Assembly: GCA_902728285.1 (NCBI GenBank)
Contig: CACVBU010000939.1
Location: 1,364,001 to 1,428,000, forward strand
Reading direction: 5' to 3'
Source: Clytia hemisphaerica
Taxonomy: Eukaryota > Cnidaria > Hydrozoa > Leptothecata > Clytiidae
DNA length: 64,000 nt
In this document: piece by piece, positions 13,401 through 22,752 of the stretch
Numbering within the stretch: position 1 is the first letter of the stretch
Layout of the letters: each line of letters begins with the position of its first letter
Notes under the pieces: generated by a model
The model's database searches: none
Told to the model about the DNA's origin: nothing
Seen by the model: the letters and a program-made list of their open reading frames with translations, nothing else
Position numbers and translations under genes: made by a program

Positions 13401-16400
13401 CGGATTTCAGTCAAATCCGCCAAATCCGCCAAATTTTCTTTCCGCCAAAATTTCTTCCTTTAAGGTATGGTCGTGTGTTTATTCCGCCAAGGCGGTAAAG
13501 CGATCGCCCAAATTCATAGACCATTCAAAAGGGAGTTTAAGGCAAAATAGGTGGAAAATGAGCTTCCCTGCATAGTTATGAATTTTAAGTTTTGCTTTCG
13601 ATTATCATTTGCGACCAGCAAAGTCTTCAAGATGGTTGTGTGCATGTTGTGTAACTTGACGGTACTAAACTACAAAGTTTATTTACGAAGACTGGATGTA
13701 AATTATGTTTTTCTGACCTTGCCAAATTTTGGCTTTCACTGAATAGCAGTCAGTTTTTACGTACCTCATTGGCCTTGCAGACAACTGACAAATGGTTTCT
13801 GTAATTTGACCAAGTCTACCAAAATACAGTTCCTGTTGAAATGTTATAAAAATGAACTACGTTTTGCAAAGATTTTGATGCAAATTGTGTTTTTCTGGAG
13901 TTTGCGCTTTGTGACTTAAAGTTTGTAGCTTGTTAGTTTAAAGTGTTATTGGAGTTTTATCAAGTAAAACAAAAAGTACAGTTTCTATGTATATTTGATG
14001 GATATCTTTATTTTATTTGGTTCTGACGTTTTGGCAATTTTCTTATTTATTTCTACTAGATAACACTTTGTATATCTGACATATGGATATTGTCTCCATA
14101 CTTTGATCTTCTCGTGGGGGGGGGGGGGGGGGCTTGGAGGAGCTCTCAGGCTTGTTTTGAATAATTTTAAATCAAGTTATCAAATGTTTCACATTTTGTA
14201 CATTATTCAACATTTTTAGTCTAATCTGTTTCAGTACATCTCTTACATCTGTTAACCCACTTATTAAAGCTATCTAGCTAAGCTCTATTGGCTGACCTTC
14301 CAGCCTCGGCTGGTTTATTTTAATTTGAAGACCCCCCAAAAATCATGAATTTCCAGGCCTTGCAATTTTGCCTGGAACCGCAAAAAATCGCCATTTACTC
14401 GTTACTTGCACGATAATATCGTGGAAACTTTTTGATTTAGGAATCTACATATACTAATTCGAGAGTTTCCATCGAAAAAAGTGGAATCTAAGAGGTGTAT
14501 CACGAAAATCATTTTCTAGCCACTTTTTTCGACCTCAGCCGCGCGACTATTTTGAAGAAATTGCTCGACGAGTGTAATTTTGATTTTTTGAAATAAAAAA
14601 AGCATTTTAATTGCGGAAAATCAATGTTCTCACTCGACGATCTCCCAATAAGAAAAAGTCGAATAACTGAGAGTGATTTGGACTATAATTGGCCTCAAGG
14701 GGAAAGTTCGAATCACTAAAGTTCAAATAACCGAGAGTAATTTTGCCTGAGTTGGGAAAGCAGATCCAAAGAGGATCGCCATCTCACTTCGAATAACCGA
14801 ATTATTCAAATAAGTGCGGGTTCCGGGAGTCTACTGTACTGTACTACTTACCATTCCCGGTTTGGCTTTGAATCCTTTCTTTAACATGTGCAATTCCAAC
14901 ACTTTTCCTTCGTGCATAATAGCTCGTATGATTTTACAATCTTTCGATGATCGATACAATCGAATGATACGATCGAGAACGTAAAGTATCAATGGTCCAA
15001 TCACCCATTTCCAAGTCTAGAGAAACAACAATTTGCTTGAAAGAAGATGTTCAGGTAATCATGAAATCCAAACAACTGTGGTGATCAATACAATACATCT
15101 TTTCAACCGTAGTCGCACAGTCAGGCGCGTGTCACTTTATTATTTAGTTTACCACCCTAAACTCGATCCAATCCTTTTTTTACATTTTTTTCGATCGTCT
15201 TTAGCTGTGAAGAAAAGACTGGGACGGTTTTAGGGTGGCGCAACGGACAAAAAAGTTCCCGCGCAGCAATTGACGGCTACGGTCGAAAAGGTGTATAGAG
15301 AAGAGAACTACATCTCCATAACTTCAAGTTTTTTCTCTTCAGTGAAAAATACGTTTTAAACTTGTGACTGTAGCTCAAAAATTTGCAAGCGTGCGTTCGA
15401 TTTATGGAAACGCAAAAGAAGATTGTTTCAAAATCTAAATTATTCTGGTTGGTACAATGGTACAATTAAGAGCTTTTTCGACCTTAATCAAAATGGTTGT
15501 TATGAATCGTTTTTAGAAAGAGTTGAGATGAAATGAAATCACTGGGATACTTCCTTATGACGGCGAAAAGCATTTACAAACCCCCTGCTAGAGCTGACTG
15601 CTTAAACAGTCAAAACCTTGTAAGACACAGGCCCGGCGGAAGCGGGGAGGCTGGGGAGGCTGAATTCCCCCCACTATTGAGCAAATGGGATTTTTTTCTC
15701 AAATTCGTTGCGAATTTTATCTCATTTTGAGGCCTCAGCCTCTCTACTTTTATGGTTGTTCAGCCGGGCTTGAGACAGGGGTTAATTTATAACAAGGACA
15801 CCTTAAAAAGCCTATAAAACAAACTCATACACAACGATACTTATTCTGACTTACCGATGGACCGTTTGGTGTGAAGATCGGAGGCTCTTTGCACATGTGT
15901 TGCATACGTGGATCTTTCCAAGTCTTTTGGTATAAATGGTGACATTCGCGAGGATGTTTGTCCAAATTGGTTTGGTATTTTGTGATGCCACTAAAATGAA
16001 AAGGTGTTGTTTTGATTTGTACACAGTATTTTTTCCCAAATACTCTCGTTAAATTCTAGAAAGTTTTTCTGCAAAAGAATATCAGTATCAAAAATTTAAT
16101 TGAAAAATACTGACGCTAAGCCCTTGTCGCAAACTAGTTTATCAAGACTCCCTCAGCGTTTTTACGGGGAGTCGCATTATTTACTAAGGGAGTCGATATT
16201 TCCTATGAAATGTCTACTCTAGGGGAGTCATTATTTCCTATTTTATTTATACTTGGGGGGGGGGGTCAACATTTACAGGGATTTCAAATAATCCGCTAGA
16301 CCGAAGTATGCCTGAAACCCAAATCACGCGTATTTAGTATAAAATGGTTTTATTTCCTATCCAATTGAATGTCAGCCTTTCTGGCGTAAATTGAATGTAA

Positions 16401-19400
16401 ATTGCTCTATTTTCACATCTCAAGAGAGATCAAGGAATTGATCATCTTTGAAATTCTACTCACCCCATACCATGGAAACACAAGCTGACTAAGAAGACCA
16501 TTGAGAAATGATGTGCAAACCAAAACAATTCGTATTTCTGCCGCCTCACCGCTTTGAACGATGTAATAATCTGTGGAAAAATTTTTGTAGGGTTAGATTT
16601 TTAAAAGATTGGTTTTGTGCCTAAATCAAGTTCGTCGCACTATTTCATGCTGAAAAAATGAATTAATCGATTTTCAATTAAATCTTACTTCACAGATGCG
16701 GACCAATAAAATTGTTTGTTTGTTTTTACCATGAGTAACAAGACTGAATCAAGTTAGAATTACAAAGTTTAACCATGGAGGTAATAAAAATATAGATGGA
16801 GGGTCAATGCCTTTTGTTCTATTCTGATTTATCATCGGAAGCAAACAGCTGTTTGGTTGCTTTGGGAATAAGATGATTAATTTTGGGTATACTCATGGGA
16901 ATATTTAAGATGAATGAAAAGACATTACATTTTTAACAAGTATCTTGAAATATTTAGCCATGTCATGAAAAATTGAAAAAAAAACATAATAAGCACAATA
17001 CTCCAAACTTCTAGGGGAAGCTGCCCATAAAGCCATCGATAGATTTAAAAAAGAATTACGTGTTACGATTAGGAACCTTGTATCGATCATTTTGTCAGAG
17101 TATGAAAACCGCTGCCCACTTAGACGTGAAGATCTTAAGATAAGAAACTTTCAATGATAATGTGATACAACTCTCAATGTTAACAAAATGCCAGCCCAAA
17201 AATGTGTCCTTATGAAAATAATATACTCTTTTAGTCTTACATCAGTTGAAACTATTTCGAATCGCATTTAAACAAGGATCTTCGGCAAAATTAAGTTTTT
17301 CAAAATCAACCAAACAGTCTCGTTCTGTTCTTATAAAGTTATAAATTGATGTTTTTTGCTTCCAATGATGGTACATCAAAGAAAAGCCGCTTTGAATAAA
17401 TTTATAAAAGATTTCAACGACCATTTAGATCATTACCGAGACGTTTTCTCTCCATCTATATTTTTATTACCTCCATGGTTTAACGAATAGCATTTACAAT
17501 GGCGGATCTAAAGAGAGTTCAAAATTCATGGCGAGAAAGTGTTTCTTTCAGTCGTACTCCTTATAAAGGAAAAATAGAATCTCCGTCAATTTTGAGTTTC
17601 AGGGATAAACTAGAGGAGTGTAACAGATTACATGAATTGATTATAGAAAACTGGTCAAGGCAATGGTGAAAGACTTACAATAATCAATAGAGCGACCAAG
17701 CAGATGATCCCTGTGTAACCAGCCACTAAAAAAAGATAATGTAAAGAATTTAAAACACAAAGACTTCTAATGAGCGGAATTTGACTATTCTAGAAAATAT
17801 CTTTATAGCCCGGAGATGATCATTTTTACTGAAAATTAAGAGACTTCCCTTCAAAAAATCTTTTCGGTCCCTGGATTTTGCAGATTTTTGAAGACTCCCT
17901 CACCCTCCTAGCAGGCTTCGACAAAGAAGGATCTTTTTTAAAGAAAATGATCATTCTCTGATCACTCTTGAGTTATTAAGGAAAAGAATGTTAAAGGAGG
18001 ATGTCCCTGAAGTGGGTTATTGGGCAATTCTTATTTCAATTATTTCAGTCGCATTTAGGGTCACTTTTTTGACAACATTTTCAAAAAAACAAGCCCCACG
18101 TAGGGTCCATTTTCCGAACCTTAGCAGAGCACCCTCATCGGAGTAGTACCCCCACCCAGAAGATGTCCAGTTATTGTCCAAGTTTATGGAGAGTGAAGTA
18201 GCCAGATTGTCTCTTAAGGGACTATTATAGAAATCGTTCCGGTATTGATTCGACTGTAACATCTATTTACCTTCACCCAGAAACCATGGAAGAGTGGTGC
18301 CTTCTTTGGATGGCCCAGGATTGATAGGAACGTAATCAGAATAGTTCATATGCATTCTCATTCCATTCACCAAATGTGATAGAGCATGTGTTACTGAAAA
18401 ATGAATTCATAAATCGTCGCTCAAGCTTCTTGCGGGTCTTATAATACCGAGTTTATCGAGTTTATGTATGTGTGCTCTTCTGCGACGGAGACGGTAAAGT
18501 TTTAATTTGACTAGATCCTAACCAGCTGAGGACGACGGTATATCAGCACTTTTACCGTCGTCGATTTTGCGGGTCAGAGCTGCAGGTTTTTTCCAAATTG
18601 CTTCAGTCACTCTACCGTCCTCAAAAGTGCAAATACATAAACTCGCTAATACCTCATCAAAGGATCGCACCAGATCAAAATCACCAATACGTGGACAGTA
18701 CGATTTCGCTAGTAATTGATATTTAGAGCCTGGTATACAAAAGCTTGCCTCGTAATATAAAATGATATCTCTGTTCTAAGCTAAGATTTATAGGAGGACT
18801 CAATACTTCATGTGTATCTCAATATTACTGCTCGGTACTCAATGATATATGATAGAAGCATTGTTATCTTACTTACCACCCAGTATACATGTGGTGTATG
18901 CAGACATGACGTGCAGACCTTTCATGTGATTTATCAGACGCCGTGGATTACTATGGATATACTGAAAAGAAAAAAAATCGTTTTTAGGGATATTTCCGGA
19001 TTGGAAAGAACAAACTAAGAACAAGAACTAAACTAAGAACAAACTAAGAACAAACTAAGAACAATCTAAGCCTCAGATTTAGAAATTACTAAAAAAGTAC
19101 TGATTTTAACAGAAATCCGTTTTTAAGAACATTGTAGGAACACTTAAGCATTAAAATTTCAGAAAATTAAGAACAGGTCAGTTTGAGCCAAAATTTACGG
19201 GCTCTTATAAAAATATCGTGTAAATATATTTTTGGTCAACTATAATACCTTTGGAAAAAACTTATTTCAAAAAATAAATTTCAATAGACTGACGAACTTA
19301 CTTTGAGCATTTTGGTTCGCACGAAGGACAAAAGTGTCCGGCACATGGGTATAAGAATGATTGCACAATTGAAATTCAATGCGGCTGCGCATGCTCTTGA

Positions 19401-20518
19401 AATACAGATAGATTCCTGGAAAAGAGAAAAGAAGGTGTCAGGTTAGACAGCCTTGAAAAAACTGTTTCTGAGAACTGAAAACCCTGCGTGTTAAGTTAAA
19501 ATACTTCCCCTAGGATCTGGTTGATGGTACAATAAATCAAAGATTTTGGGAAGATTTTGATCTGCAATGATGGTCAGAATATGTTGGCATTTATGTTGAA
19601 TTTAAGATCCTTACTCAGATCCTTACTTGGGCTTTTTGATATTTGCTTCCCTTTGTGCCAAATATTATGGCCAAAATTGTGGTACGACAAATAGGGAAAG
19701 TTAGATAACCTCACTACCAAAAGAGGAATTTGAAAATGAAATTGTTTTGTAAAAACCGTGTGCGGCGAGGGCAACAACAGAGGTATAAAATACATACCGA
19801 TAATAACATATATAAATAGTGATATTTGTCTGTCGTACGGTAACGAAGATAAGTGTCGATAAATAAATATAAATTGACGGCGAACCAGCCACCCTATCAA
19901 AAGAAAAAACAATTTGTGTACTATAGTGGTGATGGCCTAGCAGATAGAGGATGTTCCAGATGGCAAACCCGATTCCAGTATCTTATTTCGCTTTTTTTAT
20001 GATTCTCACTATTGTAAAGCACCTGTAGTAAAATCTCAATAAGGTGTAAGTGACACTCCTGTGTCACAGACCAGTTGGGGGTCCCCACTGGAAAATTTGG
20101 CAAAAATTTCGTCCCCGGTGAGAAAATAGCTTGGAATTTTAGCCCACTGGGAAATTGACTTTGATTTCATTCCCACTCGAAATTCAATGTTTAAGAATTG
20201 CACTCCACTGGATTTTTTAACCATGGAACAATAGAACTTCTTTACCCATTGAGATCTTAATAGGAACATTCATCCCCAGTAAGGAAAAAAGTTCCATCGG
20301 GGCTGTGAGACAGGGATGTTTAAACATCAGCTCAGCTTAGTCTTTCCAAAGCTGGTAGTATGTCAAAAAGAAAGTCAAGTTTGATAGCAAAATGAAAGTT
20401 TGGTCATAGATCAGAATTGACGAAAAGGAACATGGACAGCATGCCTTACCCAAATGATCAATTTCAGCCCTTCGTTTTCAAGATAATTTCTCATCGTGCG
20501 CTTTTTAGCCGTCGTCAT
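7442..20518 (-). CDS. NOX4-like: NADPH oxidase, NOX4-like (15 exons, 582 aa)
   Basis: Exons (minus strand, 5' to 3'): 20518-20450, 19893-19798, 19415-19302, 18961-18877, 18393-18271, 17725-17679, 16570-16464, 15990-15855, 15016-14852, 10665-10603, 10106-9873, 9432-9350, 8910-8787, 8203-8022, 7562-7442. Lengths sum to 1749 nt and every splice phase joins. The protein transfers electrons from cytosolic NADPH via FAD and two hemes to O2 across a membrane, giving superoxide or H2O2. The heme-ligand pairs are present: H110 and H124 (14 apart), H198 and H211 (13 apart). FAD motif HAFTLT is at 329-334. NADPH site pieces are GPYGSP (406-411), AAGIGITPF (425-433), YLIWVCRD (458-465) and FFCGPN (549-554). 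The C terminus KESFA is typical of the family. Stretches such as ILIPMCRTLL and YLIWVCRDI resemble NOX4 more than NOX2 or NOX5, there are no N-terminal EF-hands, and NOX4 is 578 aa. The exact subfamily needs a tree. Confidence 0.95.
7722..7921. repeat. MITE, 'CATTGA' family, in NOX intron 14
   Basis: The left end 'cattgatttcaaagccc' and the right end 'gaacttcagagtcaatg' are imperfect inverted copies. The block 'agccacttatttcccatcca' is shared with the element at 38471-38770. I found no matching target-site duplication, so it may be an old copy. Confidence 0.55.
8530..8724. repeat. MITE (195 bp) in NOX intron 13, copy 1
   Basis: The ends 'agtgagtttatgtat' and 'atgcataaactcgct' are inverted repeats. 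The inside ('gcgacggagacggtaa', 'cagaggacgacg', 'aactgcaggtt') is shared with 18454-18649 in the same gene. Confidence 0.7.
11302..11580. repeat. Inner inverted repeat within the 3.4 kb element
   Basis: The arms run from 'aaagacctatatcaca' to 'agatcaaaatttattggcct' on the left and return in inverse ('aggcccataacttttgatct' to 'tgtgatataggtcttt') on the right, about 105 bp each with few mismatches around a loop of about 70 bp. Confidence 0.75.
11696..11925 (+). repeat. 115-bp tandem duplication carrying AAGATGGCGGC
   Basis: Two copies (11696-11810 and 11811-11925) begin 'ttccgatcgggttaac' and end 'gataagtcagtgttg'. I see no difference between them, so the duplication is recent. Each contains 'caagatggcggctcaag', which fits the known YY1 core AAnATGGCGGC. 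Whether that is used here is unknown. Confidence 0.8.
13132..13498. repeat. Array of GGCGGAATTTAATTTGGCGG-type repeats
   Basis: Words 'ggcgggaatttaatttggcgg' and 'aatccgccaaat' recur about ten times on both strands, making a self-complementary cluster. The 75-residue plus ORF at 13271-13498 is made of this repeat (repeated NLAD) and is not treated as a gene. Confidence 0.65.
15095..15295. repeat. Foldback MITE in NOX intron 8, relative of 615-792
   Basis: The ends 'acatcttttcaaccgtagtc' and 'cggctacggtcgaaaaggtg' are inverted copies. The middle has 'ccaccctaaactcgatccaa' against 'actgggacggttttagggtgg'. It corresponds to the nested element near the window start. Confidence 0.7.
16767..17484. 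repeat. TIR element (718 bp) in NOX intron 6
   Basis: About 35 bp at the left end (gtttaaccatggaggtaata, continuing to 'atagatggag') are matched by an inverted copy at 17449-17484 (ctccatctat ... ccatggtttaac), near perfect. No transposase is visible; the only ORFs are about 60 codons. Confidence 0.75.
18454..18649. repeat. MITE (195 bp) in NOX intron 4, copy 2
   Basis: Same family and orientation as 8530-8724: shared 'gcgacggagacggtaaa', 'tgaggacgacg', 'agctgcaggtt', and terminal 'gagtttatgtat' / 'aatacataaactcgct'. Confidence 0.7.
18978..19224. repeat. Diverged copy of the 'TATAAGAAC' MITE
   Basis: It runs from 'atcgtttttagg' to 'gctcttataaaaatatcgtg' with 'aagaacattgtaggaacactt' inside. 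It has a short tandem 'actaagaacaa' block near 19020-19060. Placement in the family rests on the ends only. Confidence 0.4.
20054..20318. repeat. MITE family D copy upstream part of NOX intron 1-5' region
   Basis: It begins 'cactcctgtgtcacagacca' and ends 'gggctgtgagacaggga'. The inside ('gaaaatttggcaaaaatt', 'actttgatttcattcccac') matches, inverted, the copy at 34029-34267. It lies in NOX intron 1. Other relatives are at 26724-27020 and 28706-28845. Confidence 0.7.
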
Positions 20519-21588
20519 TTTGGCGTTTTTTTACTTTGTCCCTGAAAAGAAAAGATTAAATGAATGAAAGGAAGAAAATGTGAAAAAACTACCCTTTTCT
20601 GTACTCACTGGCAGATGCCTAAGGTTTATATATTCAATTAACGAAAGCCCTGCGGAACCCCTACCACGTTATCACACGAAATTGTGTTACTAAGATATCT
20701 AGAAGCTTACAGAACGCCTCTCAGCTTTTGTGTATTCATTTACGGCCACCCGCAGATCAGGCCATCTCTTTTTTTTACAATGTGGAAATTACTCTGAAGG
20801 AAATCGACGCTTCAAAATGAAGTGCACGTTCACTCAAAGTGGATAGAAAAGATGATCATACATGAATAAGACGATTTCAGACAACTTATATTTCCTCTGA
20901 TCTTCAAAACAAGGAAGAAAGAAGAGTACTAACTATTTGAACAAAGTTATGTTCATCAAACACCCATAACTTTCAAAAGGCGTACCAAGTTCAGAAGAAA
21001 TAATATGATCACTAAGCTATGAATGAACTGCTACCACTAAACTATTTTGAAACTGAAAATACCTATCCAAGTATAATACCAAGGTTGACTTTTCACATAT
21101 TTACCATATGGTTTTCATTAAAAACTCTCATCAGGTCTTATACATCAAAAAATAATTCCTTGTTTCACATCTATCTACGGCAAGGAATTGCCAATGACCT
21201 TAACAAACATACATGATAATTTCTTACATTTCCTTATAGAATTGAATGAATCAACAAGTGAAAGCAAACGCAAAATTTTTTAAAGGAAGTCCCATTTAAA
21301 CTTAGAAGAAGTTTGAGTGGGAGTGCCTGATTGGAGTTAATTATTTTGTTTGTACAATTTATGGGAGTGCATAAGTTCATTGTTTAGTACGTTTTTCCGT
21401 CACGGACAACCAATTATAAAAGGTATAAGATATATGAAGAGAAGAGGAAGAAAGTAAAAAAGCACATGTCCGAAGTTTTGTAATCAAACTATTACGAAGC
21501 ATTCTGAGAAAATTTTGGTGAAAGTCCCCTGTATTTAGTTTCGAAAACATGAATCGTTCATCGTTTTCTTGATTTTACTAATAATAAT
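20519..21588. other. Region upstream of the NADPH oxidase start
   Basis: No gene seen. It should contain the promoter and 5' UTR of the minus-strand oxidase; the context before the ATG is CGCCAAAATGA. No convincing TATA box or upstream exon could be placed by eye. Confidence 0.35.
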
Positions 21589-21908
21589 CGTTCGTTCGTT
21601 CGTTCGTTCGTTCGTTCGTTCGTTCGTTCGTTCGTTCGTTCGTTTCGTTCGTTCGTTCGTTCGTTCGTTCGTTCGTCGTTCGTTCGTTCGTTCGTTCGTT
21701 CGTTCGTTCGTTCGTTCGTTCGTTCGTTCGTTCGTTCGTTCGTTCGTTCGTTCGTTCGTTCGTTCGTTCGTTCGTTCGTTCGTCGTTCGTTCGTTCGTTC
21801 GTTCGTTCGTTCGTTCGTTCGTTTTCGTTCGTTCGTTCGTTCGTTCGTTCGTTCGTTCGTTCGTTCGTTCGTTCGTTCGTTCGTTCGTTCGTTCGTTCGT
21901 TCGTTCGT
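21589..21908. repeat. (TTCG)n microsatellite, about 320 bp
   Basis: Nearly pure TTCG (GAAC on the other strand) with four single-base or two-base interruptions (near 21642, 21675, 21782 and 21822). Open reading frames of 116 and 122 codons on both strands are low-complexity artefacts (repeats of FVRS and NERT). The same GAAC units form short tails in the TIR repeats at 41170-41208, 59237-59272 and 63062-63090. Confidence 0.95.
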
Positions 21909-22557
21909 CAAAAGGGTAAAACCCATAAACCTTTTCCGGTATAATCCATCATAAGGAAATTAAAACACTTATACAATGATACAATCTGCTAATTTAAGAA
22001 TCATTAAAATGTAACTACTCTTATCATAGGATTCAAATTAGCCTTACTTACTTACTTACTTTGATTTAGCAATACCAAATTATGCCATCAATTCAAATGA
22101 CAAATAGTTCAACCACTTGAACAAAGGAAACATCAAATTCTAATGAAGGGCAAGGAGAGATAATTTCACCTCTTGATAAAAATAATAAATCTTAAGTCTT
22201 TAACCGCTTGGCCATGTATGTACTACTTTATCGGGGGAAAAAATGTCGGGGGAAAGTGACGAAATTTTCCCCGGACGAATTTTTTCCACGATATATCATC
22301 ACCCGACCAAAACTTTTCCCCGATTTTTTAAGCACCAACCAAAATTAAAATCTAGATTTTTATTAACCAAAATTAGTGCTTTAAACGACAAATTACAAGA
22401 CCTTTTTTCGAGCTAGTAAAAGAAACCATTTCATTTGGACAATTTAGTTGGGTGAAAGTGACTAAATTGTGAGTTTGGTCGGGGAAAAGTGACGAATTTG
22501 AAATTTTGGTCGGGGGAAAGTGACGAAAATGCTTCTAGGTGACGAAAATTTTCCCCG

Positions 22558-22752
22558 ATGAAAAAAAAACCAATTTTGACCAAATTTCGATCTTTCTGGG
22601 GGTAAAAAGTTGAAATTTTCCTATTTCTCCTACCCTTATTGGGACTGAAATTTGATTTCCTGATTTTTCCGACCCTTAGCGGAACTTTGGAAATCCTTAA
22701 GGGCGGCACATACCGTACCCTCCATTTGCCTAAGCACCACCCCCCCCCCACA
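22558..22752. repeat. Family A repeat fragment
   Basis: It matches the right arm of the 184-1340 repeat in the same orientation: 'tcgatctttctgggggtaaa', 'ccgacccttagcgg', 'aagggcggcacataccgtac', 'ctccatttgcctaagcacc', then a C-run. Only one arm is present. The adjacent 22220-22557 is rich in 'ggggaaaagtgacgaa' words. Confidence 0.65.

Larger units (their letters stand above)
11106..14550. repeat. 3.4 kb inverted-repeat element filling NOX intron 9
   Basis: The left arm, about 11106-11300 (agtcgcgcggctgaggtcga ... acgatattatcgtgcaagta ... ggggggtcttcaaatt), is repeated in inverse at about 14325-14550 (aatttgaagacccccc ... cacgataatatcgtgg ... tcgacctcagccgcgcgact). Between the arms lie a second inverted repeat, a 115-bp tandem duplication and a GGCGGAATTTAATTTGGCGG array. 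ORFs are all short and I recognise no transposase. The element makes up about 82% of the 4186-bp intron 10666-14851. Confidence 0.75.

Noticed and set aside
13271-13498. 75-codon plus ORF with repeated NLAD
   Set aside because: Derived from the GGCGGAATTTAATTTGGCGG repeat array.
19925-20010. tRNA-like string on the plus strand
   Set aside because: The A- and B-box resemblance is weak and no cloverleaf forms.
21558-21926. Open frames of 116 and 122 codons on both strands
   Set aside because: They are translations of a TTCG/GAAC microsatellite.
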